DNA of 64,000 nucleotides. Origin: Alphaproteobacteria bacterium. GTDB lineage: Bacteria; Pseudomonadota; Alphaproteobacteria; Micropepsales; Micropepsaceae. The stretch spans positions 46,059 to 110,058 of the forward strand of contig JADZAI010000010.1 of NCBI GenBank assembly GCA_020852655.1. The letters are read 5' to 3'. The notes under the pieces were generated by a model. It was not told the origin of the DNA. It saw nothing but the letters and a program-made list of their open reading frames with translations, and made no database searches. A program made the position numbers and the translations under genes. Below are positions 36,372-47,418 of the stretch, one piece after another. Each line of letters opens with the position of its first letter. The first letter of the stretch is position 1.

Positions 36372-37151
36372 CTAGGCCGGCGCCATGCGGATGCCGCCGT
36401 CGAGACGCACATCCTCGCCGTTGAAATACGGGTTGCGGACCATCTCGATCGCCAGGCTCGCATACTCGTCCGGATTGCCGAGGCGCGACGGGAAAAGCAC
36501 CTGCGAACCCAGCTTCTGCACGAATTCCGGACCGCCGGCATTCATCAGCGGCGTGTTGAAGAGGCCCGGCAGGATCGTGTTGCAGCGCACGCCCTCGCGC
36601 GCCAGGTCGCGGGCGATCGGCAGGGTCATGCCCACCACGCCGCCCTTGGACGCCGAATAGGCCGCCTGGCCGATCTGGCCGTCTTCGGCCGCCACCGAGG
36701 CGGTGTTGACGATCGCGCCGCGCTCGCCGGTCGACAGCGGGTCGAGCGTCAGCATGCCGGCCGCCGAATGCGCGATGCAGCGGAAGGTGCCGATCAGGTT
36801 GATCTGGATGATGCGCTCGAACTGGTCGAGGCCGAAGTGACGGATCGTGCCGTCCTTGGCGCGCGAGGCGGTGCGGGCGGCGTTGCCGGTGCCGGCGCAG
36901 TTGACCAGCACGCGCTCCTGGCCGATCGCCTCGCGGGCCCGCTTGAAGCCGGCGATGACGCTCTCTTCGCTGGTCACGTTGACGTTGCAATAGACGCCGC
37001 CGATCTCGCGGGCGACCTTTTCGCCCTTCTCCGCCGCGAGGTCGAAGATCGCCACGCGGACGCCCTGCTTCGCCAAAGCCCGTGCCGTCGCTTCGCCGAG
37101 GCCGGAGGCCCCACCGGTAATGACGGCCGAAATCGTACCGTTGAGTTCCAT
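36372..37151 (-). CDS. Short-chain dehydrogenase, 3-hydroxyacyl-CoA dehydrogenase type (HSD10-like)
   Basis: The 259-residue product has the SDR cofactor motif TGGASGLGEATA, the NCAGTGNAARTASR segment and the active-site Tyr-x-x-x-Lys (YSASKGGV). LPGLFNTPLM and DGGIRMAPA complete the type II 3-hydroxyacyl-CoA dehydrogenase pattern. It oxidises 3-hydroxyacyl-CoA with NAD+ in beta-oxidation or branched-chain degradation. It stands alone, divergent from the outer-membrane protein gene at 37326. Confidence 0.88.
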   Translation of the reverse strand: MELNGTISAVITGGASGLGEATARALAKQGVRVAIFDLAAEKGEKVAREIGGVYCNVNVTSEESVIAGFKRAREAIGQERVLVNCAGTGNAARTASRAKDGTIRHFGLDQFERIIQINLIGTFRCIAHSAAGMLTLDPLSTGERGAIVNTASVAAEDGQIGQAAYSASKGGVVGMTLPIARDLAREGVRCNTILPGLFNTPLMNAGGPEFVQKLGSQVLFPSRLGNPDEYASLAIEMVRNPYFNGEDVRLDGGIRMAPA

Positions 37152-37325
37152 CGAATTCCCCTCGCCTGGGCAGTCTTCAGTTTCGAAAGGGGGTGGCCTT
37201 AGCAGATCGCGCGCGGAGGGTTAAGGGGGCCGTTGCGGCACTTTGGCCTCAACCAAACAGGTGAGTGGAAACACGCTGCTGCAACCGCTAACGTCATCTC
37301 CGGCGCAGTATGTGATGGGGACGAC

Positions 37326-38495
37326 ATGAACGTGTGGATAAAGCGCGGCGGGCTGGCAGCCGCCTGTGCCGCCGCATTGATGGGACCTGCCCTCGCAGCG
37401 ACCGGCGGCACGGCCAAGGGCGAGATCGCCCAGCAGGTCGGCTACAAATTCTGGAGCCTCGACGACAGCGACGACCAGGGCTGGCAGCTCGTGGCGCCGC
37501 TCGACCTCACCTATACGTTCCAGCTCGACGGCAAGAGCCGCCTCGACCTCTCGGCGCGCACCGCCTACATCGTTTCGGAGAACGAATCCCCCTTCTCGAA
37601 GGGCCGCGTCTCGGCGTTCTCCGACACCGTCGTCGGCGCCACCGTCTCGGTCGACCGCTTTGCCGACTGGCAGCCCTTCATCACGCTCGACCTCAACCTG
37701 CCGACCGGCAAGCAGACCCTGCGCGGCACGCAGAAGAACGCCGTGATGGACCCCGACCTGGTCGACATCGTCCGCTTCGGCGAAGGCTTCAACGTCAACC
37801 TCTCGGTCGGCGTCAGCTACCTCATCCCCGACACCAAATGGACCGTCACCGGCGCCGTCGGCTACAACTGGCGCGGCGACTATGTCGCGGACGGCGACCT
37901 CGGCGAGAACTACAACCCGGGCGACCAGCTCACCGCGCTCTTCCGCGTCCAGTATCTCAGCGACCAGATCTACGGCGCCGTCTCCGTCCAGTATTTCGAC
38001 GAGGACGTCTCGACGCTCGCCGGCGCGCAATATTTCAACCCGGGCAACCAGATCGAGGTCAACGCCGAGGGCACCTACGTCATCGACAAGGTGCAGTCGG
38101 TGTCGGCGTCGCTGTTCTACACGACGTCGGGCAAGAACGAGTATCTCGACTTCTTCACCAACGACCTCATCAAGGAGAATGTCGACGGCAACGGCGACTA
38201 TTATTTCGTGCAGCTCGCCTATAGCCGCATCCTGACGCCCGAGATCGGCGCCACGGTGGCCGCAACCTATGGCGTGCGCACCGAGAACGACTATGTCGCG
38301 GTCGACGACCTCTTCATTCCCAAGCGCCGCTATTGGGACATTCGCCTGTCGGCCGACTACACCGCGCCGGGCGGCTGGGTGATCGCCGGCGACGTCGGCT
38401 ATGGCGGCGTCGACGACGACGGCACCGCCTTCGCGCCGCAGGACCGCAGCTACCAGACCTTCAGCGCAGGCATTGCGCTCAGCTACGCGCTTTGA
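37326..38495 (+). CDS. Outer-membrane beta-barrel protein
   Basis: From ATG 37326 the 389-residue product has a signal peptide ending ALA (about residue 24). Alternating amphipathic strands rich in Tyr, Asp and Gly follow, and the protein ends in LSYAL. This is the pattern of a transporter-like outer-membrane barrel. No specific family could be named. The next gene, a FecR-domain protein, starts 13 bases after its stop, so the pair probably works together at the envelope. Confidence 0.78.
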   Translation: MNVWIKRGGLAAACAAALMGPALAATGGTAKGEIAQQVGYKFWSLDDSDDQGWQLVAPLDLTYTFQLDGKSRLDLSARTAYIVSENESPFSKGRVSAFSDTVVGATVSVDRFADWQPFITLDLNLPTGKQTLRGTQKNAVMDPDLVDIVRFGEGFNVNLSVGVSYLIPDTKWTVTGAVGYNWRGDYVADGDLGENYNPGDQLTALFRVQYLSDQIYGAVSVQYFDEDVSTLAGAQYFNPGNQIEVNAEGTYVIDKVQSVSASLFYTTSGKNEYLDFFTNDLIKENVDGNGDYYFVQLAYSRILTPEIGATVAATYGVRTENDYVAVDDLFIPKRRYWDIRLSADYTAPGGWVIAGDVGYGGVDDDGTAFAPQDRSYQTFSAGIALSYAL

Positions 38496-38508
38496 GGGAG
38501 ACGACGCC

Positions 38509-40020
38509 ATGACCCGATTCGCCCGTGCCCTCGCAATCGTCGCCGCCGCCGTGCTGGCCGCGCCGGCCGCCTTCGCCCTCGAAGTCGTCGGCCGCATCGA
38601 CGACCTCGTCCCCGCCGCCTTCCACACCCCGCCCGAGGCGGCGCAGATGGAAGCCCGCAAGATGGACCCGGTCGTCCGCAACGAGACGCTGACGACCACC
38701 GACCAGGGCGGCCTGCTCGTCACCTTCGCCGACGGCTCCGAACTCACCCTCGGCGCCAACTCGACCGCCGTCATCGACGAGTTCGTCTATCCCGGGCCCG
38801 GCCAGGGCAACGCGACGATCGAGCTGATCTCCGGCGTCTTCCGCTTCGTCTCGGGCCAGATGGACGAAGGCGGCATCAAGATGGAAACGCCGACCGCCTC
38901 GATCGGCATCCGCGGCACGGTCACCTACACCGCGGTGTCGCAGACCGTGACGGTCCAGATCACCGAGAAGGGCCGCTCCTATCTCCAGTCGAAGGCCACC
39001 GGGCAGATCGTCGACGTCGAGGCGGGCAGCGCGATCAGCGTCGACCGCGCGGGGAAATTCAGTCCCAAGGTGCCGTTCGGCACCGCCGTCACCGCGTCGG
39101 GCTACGAGAATCCCGAGGTCATGCTGGGTGTCGTTCCGGCCGACGCCGGCGACGACCTCGCCCGCGAGATCAAGATGCTGCCGTCGCAGCGCGACGCGAG
39201 CGCCGGCGGCATCCGCTTCGCGCTGGCGAAGCCGACCGACATGATCATCCAGGACACCAACACGCAGCAGGCTTATCTCGCGGGCTTCCTGTTGTGGGAG
39301 GAAGGCTATCATCCCTCGGTCCGCATCGCCGCCGACGTCGCCCGCGGCCGCACCACCGGGGTGATGACGCGCCACACCAGCGCCATCGGATCGGCCGCCG
39401 GACGGGCCACCCGCGCCGCCCGTCCGCGCGACCGCTCCAACGACATCGTCGTCGGCGTGCTGGTCTCCACCACCTCGCTCCAGGGCACCGACTGGATCGT
39501 CACCCAGGGCAACCCGTCGCTCCACTTCGCCGAAGGCACCAGCTTCGGCTCGATCACGCCGCCCGCCGGCGGCACGATCGTCTCGCTGAACCAGGCGGGC
39601 GAGGCCCAGACGACGATGGTGAAGACCTTCACCATGGGGCCCGGCCAGCGCCTCTTCTCGCTCAGCGGCTTCGCCAATTTCGTGACGACGGAGTTCCCCG
39701 ACTTCGTCGGCTCGGGCTTCAATGACGACGTCTCGATCGTCCTGAAGACGCAGAGCGGCCAGGTCATCGACATCAGCCAGCTGTTCCGCGCCAGCGTGAA
39801 CGGCGATCTGTTCACCAACGTCACCGGCATGCCGTCCCCGCTGACCGGCTTCAATCCGGACGACGGGGCGGGCCAGACCGGCTGGCGCAACTTCCTGGAG
39901 CGGCTGCGCGTCGCGCCGGGCAGCACCGTCACGATCGAAGTCACCGTGCGCAATATCGGCGACCGCGATTATCCGAGCGCCGTGCTGCTGAACAACGTGA
40001 TCGGCGCCGGCAGCCGCTGA
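38509..40020 (+). CDS. Large exported FecR-domain protein
   Basis: ATG 38509 follows GGGAG and gives 503 residues with a signal peptide (cleavage near AAFA). An N-terminal FecR domain spans about residues 50-190 (GGLLVTFADGSELTLGANST, then PTASIGIRGTVTYT). The rest has no family I recognise, but contains a glycine/serine-rich beta-type region with GGTIVSLNQAG and SLSGFANFVTTEFPDF that resembles an adhesin-like or late-embryo-type beta sandwich. It is translationally close to the barrel gene. A hairpin follows at 40030. Confidence 0.78.
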   Translation: MTRFARALAIVAAAVLAAPAAFALEVVGRIDDLVPAAFHTPPEAAQMEARKMDPVVRNETLTTTDQGGLLVTFADGSELTLGANSTAVIDEFVYPGPGQGNATIELISGVFRFVSGQMDEGGIKMETPTASIGIRGTVTYTAVSQTVTVQITEKGRSYLQSKATGQIVDVEAGSAISVDRAGKFSPKVPFGTAVTASGYENPEVMLGVVPADAGDDLAREIKMLPSQRDASAGGIRFALAKPTDMIIQDTNTQQAYLAGFLLWEEGYHPSVRIAADVARGRTTGVMTRHTSAIGSAAGRATRAARPRDRSNDIVVGVLVSTTSLQGTDWIVTQGNPSLHFAEGTSFGSITPPAGGTIVSLNQAGEAQTTMVKTFTMGPGQRLFSLSGFANFVTTEFPDFVGSGFNDDVSIVLKTQSGQVIDISQLFRASVNGDLFTNVTGMPSPLTGFNPDDGAGQTGWRNFLERLRVAPGSTVTIEVTVRNIGDRDYPSAVLLNNVIGAGSR

Positions 40021-40029
40021 CGGATCGAA

Positions 40030-40056
40030 GCTGGAGGCCCCGGTCAGGCCTCCAGC
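40030..40056. terminator. Bidirectional hairpin overlapping the end of the ABC-F gene
   Basis: GCTGGAGGCC (40030-40039) and GGCCTCCAGC (40047-40056) form a perfect 10-base-pair stem with a 7-base loop. It serves the convergent FecR and ABC-F genes; its right arm is the last coding codons of the ABC-F gene. Confidence 0.65.
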
Positions 40057-41846
40057 TCGTCCCGCAGCAATTCCAGTTCCAGCCAGCGATGCTCGGCCGC
40101 CTCGTGTTCCGCACGGGCGGCCGTCAGTCGTGTGGAGGCCGCTTCGTAGGCCTTGGGGTCGCGCACATAGAGGCTCCCGTCGGCGAGCCGCGCTTCGAGC
40201 GCCGCGATCTCGCCATCCAGCCTCGCGATCTCGCCGGGCAGCGTCTCCAGCGCGTGCTTGTCCTTGAACGACATCTTGCGTGAGGCGGCGCGCGGTACTG
40301 CCGGCGCCGCCGCGCTCTCCGCCTTCACCGTCTTCGCGACGGCCTTCGCCGTGACGCCCTCGCCGCGCTGAGCGACCATGTCGGCATAGCCGCCGGCATA
40401 TTCGACGAAGCGCCCCTGCCCCTCGGCCATCAGCACCGAGGTCGCGACGCGATCCAGGAAGTCGCGGTCGTGGCTGACCAGCAGCACCGTGCCGGCATAG
40501 GCGGCGAGCGCCTCCTGAAGCACGTCGAGCGTTTCAAGGTCGAGATCGTTGGTCGGCTCGTCCAGCACGAGCAGGCTGCTCGGCCGCGCAAAGGCACGCG
40601 CCAGCAACAGACGTCCGCGCTCACCGCCCGACAGTGCCCGCACCTTCTGGCGCATCTGCTGCGGGGCGAAGAGGAACTCCCTCAGATAGCCCGCGACATG
40701 GCGCGTGACGCCGCCGACCGCCAGCGTGTCGCTGCCGCCGCCGGTCAGCGTATCGGCGACCGAGGCCTCGGGGTCGAGCGTCGCGCGCTGCTGGTCGAGC
40801 CAGGCGACCTCGACATTTGCGCCGAGCACGACGCTGCCGCCGTCCGGCGCGAGTTGTCCGGTGAGCAGCTTCAGCAGCGTCGTCTTGCCGGCGCCGTTCG
40901 GACCGACGACACCTACCCGGTCGCCGCGCAGGATGCGGATCGAGAAGTCGCGCACGATGGTCGTCTCGCCGAAGGCCTTGGAGACGCCCTTCGCCTCGAT
41001 CACCCGCGTGCCCGAGGTCGGGCCGTCGGCCGCCGCCATCGCGACCGTGCCCTGCGCCCGCACCTGCTCGCGCCGCTGCGTGCGCAGATTCTGGAGTCCG
41101 GCGAGACGGCCCTGGTTGCGCTTGCGCCGCGCCGTGACGCCGTAGCGCAGCCAGTCCTCCTCGCGCGCGATCTGCCGGTCGAGCTTGTGGCGGTCGAGTT
41201 CTTCCTGGGCGAGCACCTCGTCGCGCCAGGCTTCGAAGAAGGCGAAGCCCTTGTCGAGCCGCCGCGTGCGCCCGCGGTCGAGCCACACGACATGGCGCGA
41301 AAGCCGCTCCAGGAACCGCCGGTCGTGGCTGATCAGCACGAGCGCCGAGCGCATGGCGCCGAGTTCGGCTTCCAGCCATTCGATGGCCGGCAGGTCGAGA
41401 TGGTTGGTCGGCTCGTCGAGCAGCAATATGTCCGGCGACGGCGCCAGCACGCGCGCCAGCGCCGCCCGCCGCGCCTCGCCGCCCGAAAGGCGGCCCGGCG
41501 CCTCGTCGCCGCTGAGGCCGAGCGCGTTCAAGAGATAGGTCGCGCGGTGCGGGTCGTCGCCCGGCGCCAGCCCCGCTTCGGCATAGGCGCGCACATGGGG
41601 GAAGCCCGAAAGATCGGGCTCCTGCGGCAGATAGCGGATAGTCGCGGCCGGATCGGCGAAGCGCTCGCCGCTGTCCGCCTCGGCGAGACCGCCCGCGATG
41701 CGCAGCAGGGTCGACTTGCCCGAGCCGTTGCGCCCGACGACGGCGAGCCGGTCGCCTTCCGACACGACGAACTCGGCGCCGTCGAGCAGAGGCGCGCCGC
41801 CGAAGGTCAGGCGTATGTCGCGAAGCTGGAGCAGGGGTGCCGACAT
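40044..41846 (-). CDS. ABC-F family ATPase (Uup-like)
   Basis: The 600-residue soluble protein has two ABC domains and no membrane helices. Walker A GRNGSGKST and signature LSGGEARR form the first, GPNGAGKT and LSGGERGR the second, each with a DEPTN Walker B. A Glu/Arg-rich linker lies between them, and a C-terminal coiled-coil tail follows (about residues 535-600), as in Uup. ABC-F proteins act on ribosomes or DNA, not in transport. Confidence 0.92.
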   Translation of the reverse strand: MSAPLLQLRDIRLTFGGAPLLDGAEFVVSEGDRLAVVGRNGSGKSTLLRIAGGLAEADSGERFADPAATIRYLPQEPDLSGFPHVRAYAEAGLAPGDDPHRATYLLNALGLSGDEAPGRLSGGEARRAALARVLAPSPDILLLDEPTNHLDLPAIEWLEAELGAMRSALVLISHDRRFLERLSRHVVWLDRGRTRRLDKGFAFFEAWRDEVLAQEELDRHKLDRQIAREEDWLRYGVTARRKRNQGRLAGLQNLRTQRREQVRAQGTVAMAAADGPTSGTRVIEAKGVSKAFGETTIVRDFSIRILRGDRVGVVGPNGAGKTTLLKLLTGQLAPDGGSVVLGANVEVAWLDQQRATLDPEASVADTLTGGGSDTLAVGGVTRHVAGYLREFLFAPQQMRQKVRALSGGERGRLLLARAFARPSSLLVLDEPTNDLDLETLDVLQEALAAYAGTVLLVSHDRDFLDRVATSVLMAEGQGRFVEYAGGYADMVAQRGEGVTAKAVAKTVKAESAAAPAVPRAASRKMSFKDKHALETLPGEIARLDGEIAALEARLADGSLYVRDPKAYEAASTRLTAARAEHEAAEHRWLELELLRDELEA

Positions 41847-41905
41847 GGGCGCGCCTTATGGCGTCTCCCGGCGCGTTCGTCACGCCCGGCGATGCGGCCT
41901 CGCAG

Positions 41906-43569
<1,664 letters not shown>

Positions 43570-43573
<4 letters not shown>

Positions 43574-44385
43574 GAGCTCTCCTTCGCGAATCCCAGGCAG
43601 CGGCGCAGCACATTGGCGAGGTTCGGCCGGATCAGTGCGGCGACCTCGTCGATATAAGGCGGCGGCCAGTTCCCTTCGGTGATCTCGCGCGGCTCGCGGA
43701 GATAGGCCCGCATCGCGAGTTCCATCTGGATCGCGTGCACGCCTTCCGCCGGCCGGCCATAGCGGCGCGTGATCCAGCCGCCCTTGAAGCGGCCGTCGAC
43801 CACCGTCGGCCAGGCGCTCGACTTGCACATCGCCTCGACCCGCGCGCTCAGATGCGGATCGCAGCTCGCGCCGCTGTTCGTGCCGATGTTGAAGACCGGA
43901 AGCGCGCCGTCGAAGAGCCGCGGCACATGGCTGCGGATCGCATGCGCGTCATACAGCACGATGCGCGGATGCATCGCCCGCAGCCGCGCGACCTCCGCGC
44001 CGATCGCCGCATGATAGGGATCGAAGAAGGCGAGCCGGCGCGCCGCGATCTCCTCGGCGTCGGGCTCCGCACCCTTGTAGAGGCTGACGCCGTCGAAGGT
44101 CGTCGTCGGACACAGCCCGGTCGTCGCCTGGCCCGGATAGAGCGACCGGCCACCCGGATCGCGGTTGACGTCGATGACACTGCGCGAGATCGCGGTGGCG
44201 ATCACCGTCGCGCCGAGATCATGCGCGAAGCTGTAGAGATAATTCACGTACCAGTCGGCATCGGCGCGTGCGAGCCAGGGCGAGACGAGCTGCGCTTCGA
44301 TCTTCGCCGGAATCGCCGTGCCCGCATGCGGGATCGACACGATCAGCGGCGCATCGCCGCGCTGGACGCTGAGCCAGGCCGTCAC
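43570..44385 (-). CDS. hutG: N-formylglutamate amidohydrolase
   Basis: The 271-residue product has the FGase metal-binding pattern: [14 protein letters not shown] near the N-terminus, [31 protein letters not shown] and the C-terminal [20 protein letters not shown] then E. It releases formate and glutamate from N-formylglutamate. Its presence, with hutF, defines the five-step histidine route. It overlaps both neighbours by four bases. Confidence 0.95.
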
Positions 44386-45914
44386 GCCGCGAGCCCCGGC
44401 AGTTCGATACCGAGCCCGGCGAACAGCTCGGGATCGGCCAGCAGCGCGATCGCCGCGGCGATGTCGGGCTGCATGTGGCGGTCATGATCCAGCCACGCCA
44501 CGTCGGCGCGCAGGATCGCTCGCGCCTGTTCCAGCGCGACGCTGGAGCTCAGACCCTCATGAAAGTCGCAGCCCTGCACCGCGGCGAGATATTCGATGGC
44601 GAGGATGGCCCGCAGATTCTCCGTCATCGCCATCAGCCGCCGCGCCCCGTGCGCCGCCATCGAGACATGGTCTTCCTGGTTCGCCGAGGTCGGGATCGAA
44701 TCGACGCTCGCCGGCGCCGCACGCTGCTTGTTCTCCGACACCAGCGCTGCCGCCGTCACCTGCGGGATCATGAAGCCCGAATTGAGCCCCGGCTGCGGCG
44801 TCAGGAAGGCCGGCAGGCCCGAAAGCGCCGGATCGACCAGCATCGCGATGCGCCGTTCGGCGAGCGAACCGATCTCGCAGACCGCCAGGGCGATCATGTC
44901 GGCGGCGAAGGCGACCGGCTCGGCGTGGAAATTGCCGCCCGACAGCGCATCGTCCGTGTCGGCGAAGATCAGCGGATTGTCCGAGACGCCGTTCGCCTCG
45001 ATCGCCAGCGTCGTTGCCGCCTGGCGCAGCACATCCAGCGCCGCGCCCATCACCTGGGGCTGGCAGCGCAGGCAATACGGATCCTGCACGCGCGCATCGT
45101 CGACCCGGTGCGAGGCGCGGATCGCCGAGCCCTGCATCAGCGCACGCAGCACCGCCCCGCAGGCGATCTGGCCGCGATGCCCGCGCAAGGCATGGATGCG
45201 CGGATCGAACGGCGCATCGCTGCCCTTCGCCGCCTCGGTCGAGAGCGCCCCCGTCACCAGCCCCGCGCGGAACAGCGCCTCCGCCTCGAACAGCGCCGCC
45301 AAGGCATGCGCCGTCGAGAACTGCGTGCCGTTCAGCAGCGCGAGCCCCTCCTTCGGACCGAGCTGAAGCGGCCGCAGCCCGGCCTCGCGCAGCGCCTGCC
45401 CCGCCTCGATGCGGCCGTGGCGTGTCGTCACCTCGCCGACCCCGATCATCACCGCCGCCATATGGGCGAGCGGCGCGAGGTCGCCCGAGGCGCCGACCGA
45501 GCCCTGCGCCGGCACGACCGGCAATATGTCCGCCGCCAGCATCGCCTCCAGCAGCGCGATCGTCTCCGGCTTCACGCCCGAGGCGCCCTGGCCGAGGCTC
45601 GCCATCTTCAGCGCCAGCATCAGCCGCACGATGGCCGGCGGCACGGCATCGCCGACACCCGCGGCATGGCTGAGCACGATATTGGTCTGGAGCTGCGCGA
45701 GATCGTGATCGTCGATCCGCACGCTCGCCAGTTTCCCGAAACCCGTGTTGATGCCGTAGACCGGCGCCCCCTTGGCGACGATGCGCTGCACGGCCGCCGC
45801 GCTCGCGGCGATCGCGGCGTGCGCACTGTCCGCGAGCCGCGGCACCGCACCGCGATAGATGCGCCGCCAGCAGGCGAGCGTCGCATGGCCGGGATCGAGT
45901 TCGACTTCGCTCAT
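44382..45914 (-). CDS. hutH: Histidine ammonia-lyase
   Basis: ATG 45914 overlaps the hutI stop and gives 510 residues. The MIO-forming Ala-Ser-Gly is in [15 protein letters not shown], and [11 protein letters not shown], the [12 protein letters not shown] block and [14 protein letters not shown] complete the family signature. It removes ammonia from histidine to give urocanate. The longer open frame to 46541 is a shadow over hutI. Confidence 0.97.
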   Translation of the reverse strand: MSEVELDPGHATLACWRRIYRGAVPRLADSAHAAIAASAAAVQRIVAKGAPVYGINTGFGKLASVRIDDHDLAQLQTNIVLSHAAGVGDAVPPAIVRLMLALKMASLGQGASGVKPETIALLEAMLAADILPVVPAQGSVGASGDLAPLAHMAAVMIGVGEVTTRHGRIEAGQALREAGLRPLQLGPKEGLALLNGTQFSTAHALAALFEAEALFRAGLVTGALSTEAAKGSDAPFDPRIHALRGHRGQIACGAVLRALMQGSAIRASHRVDDARVQDPYCLRCQPQVMGAALDVLRQAATTLAIEANGVSDNPLIFADTDDALSGGNFHAEPVAFAADMIALAVCEIGSLAERRIAMLVDPALSGLPAFLTPQPGLNSGFMIPQVTAAALVSENKQRAAPASVDSIPTSANQEDHVSMAAHGARRLMAMTENLRAILAIEYLAAVQGCDFHEGLSSSVALEQARAILRADVAWLDHDRHMQPDIAAAIALLADPELFAGLGIELPGLAA

Positions 45915-47110
45915 CGCCCGTTTCTCACACGCCCGTGCAGCGGATTGAAGCCGATCCGGTAGACGAGTTCGGCCGGACTTGCGGCATCCCAGATCGCCAG
46001 GTCGCAGGCCTTGCCGGCCTCCAGCGTGCCGATCTCCTCCTGAAGCCCCAGCGCATGCGCCGCCTCGCGCGTGACCGCAGCCAGGCATTCGGGAACCGTC
46101 AGGCGAAAAAAGGTCGCCGCCATGTTCATCGCCAGCAGGATCGAGGTCAGCGGCGACGTGCCGGGATTGCAGTCCGTCGCGATCGCGATGCGCACCCCCG
46201 CCGCGCGCAGCGCCGCGACCGGCGGCGGCTGCGTTTCCCGCGTGAAATAATAGGCGCCGGGCAGCAGCACCGCGACCGTTCCCGCCGCCGCCAGCGCCGC
46301 GATGCCCGCCGCATCGACATGCTCCAGATGATCCGCCGACAGCGCTGCGAAACGCGCCGCCAGCGCCGCACCGCCGAGATTCGACAACTGCTCCGCGTGC
46401 AGCTTCACGCGCAACCCATGCGCCGCCGCCGCCCGGAACACGCGCTCCACCTGGGCCGGCGAAAAGGCGATGCCCTCGCAGAACGCATCGACCGAGACCG
46501 CGAGATGCTCCGCCGCCACCGCGGGGATCATCTCCGCGCACACGCGGGCGACATAGGCGTCCTTGTCGCCCTCGGCCTCCGGCGGCAGCGCATGGGCGCC
46601 GAGGAAGGTCGGCACCACCCGCACGTCGCGTTCCCGTGCCAGGCGGCCGATCGCCCGCAGCGTCTTGATCTCGTGCGCGAGGCTGAGGCCATAGCCCGAC
46701 TTGATCTCGACCGTCGTCACCCCTTCGGCCAGCAGCGCATCGAGCCGCTTCAGGCTCTGCGCGACCAGCTCGTCCTCGCTGGCGGCGCGCGTTTTCGCGA
46801 CGGTGGAGACGATGCCCCCGCCCGCCCGCGCGATTTCCTCATACGAGGCCCCGGCGATGCGCTGCTCGAACTCTGCCGCGCGGTCGCCGCCATGGACGAG
46901 ATGGGTGTGGCAATCGATGAGGCCCGGCGTCACCAGCCGTCCCGCGCAGTCGATCGTCTCGGCGGCGTCCAGCGCCGGCGCATCGGCCGCCGGCCCGGCA
47001 TAGACGATCCGGCCCTCGCGCGCCGCGACGAGCCCGTCCGGAACCACGGCCGGCGCGTCCGGATGCATCGTCGCCAGCCGTGCATGGGACCAGATGCGAT
47101 CGCACTTCAT
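45911..47110 (-). CDS. hutI: Imidazolonepropionase
   Basis: The 399-residue amidohydrolase has the metal-binding [35 protein letters not shown] and the [10 protein letters not shown] block. It hydrolyses imidazolone propionate to formiminoglutamate. It is the first recognised enzyme gene of the minus-strand hut operon and is preceded after 33 bases by a 54-codon ORF. Confidence 0.96.
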   Translation of the reverse strand: MKCDRIWSHARLATMHPDAPAVVPDGLVAAREGRIVYAGPAADAPALDAAETIDCAGRLVTPGLIDCHTHLVHGGDRAAEFEQRIAGASYEEIARAGGGIVSTVAKTRAASEDELVAQSLKRLDALLAEGVTTVEIKSGYGLSLAHEIKTLRAIGRLARERDVRVVPTFLGAHALPPEAEGDKDAYVARVCAEMIPAVAAEHLAVSVDAFCEGIAFSPAQVERVFRAAAAHGLRVKLHAEQLSNLGGAALAARFAALSADHLEHVDAAGIAALAAAGTVAVLLPGAYYFTRETQPPPVAALRAAGVRIAIATDCNPGTSPLTSILLAMNMAATFFRLTVPECLAAVTREAAHALGLQEEIGTLEAGKACDLAIWDAASPAELVYRIGFNPLHGRVRNGR

Positions 47111-47143
47111 CGCGCAATCGTAGCCAGTCTCCGGGTGCCGAGG

Positions 47144-47308
47144 CTAGTGAACGCTGGGCGGCGCCTCGCCTTCGCCGGCCAGCGCCCGCTCGTCCACGGT
47201 GCGCACGGCCGGGCGCGGCGGCGCATCGGACTCCCACACCGGCACGAGCTCGACCTTCCGCGGCTGGCCGCGTTCGACGGGACGATATCTGATCTTGAAG
47301 GCAAGCAT
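47144..47308 (-). CDS. Possible 54-residue ORF ahead of hutI
   Basis: An ATG at 47308 with GGGAG about nine bases upstream opens 54 codons (MLAFKIRYRPVERGQPRKVE, then LVPVWESDAPPRPAV). It lies in the hut divergent region, cotranscribed with hutI if real. No family recognised. It could be a regulatory leader or chance. Confidence 0.4.
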   Translation of the reverse strand: MLAFKIRYRPVERGQPRKVELVPVWESDAPPRPAVRTVDERALAGEGEAPPSVH

Positions 47309-47418
47309 GACCGGCTCTCCCACCTGGACGCGCTCTTTCCGGCGCGCTGTCGAAGCCCCTGCTTGGTGATATCCTACGCCCGCGCATCCCCGCCGGCATC
47401 TTACAAAGGATAAATCTT

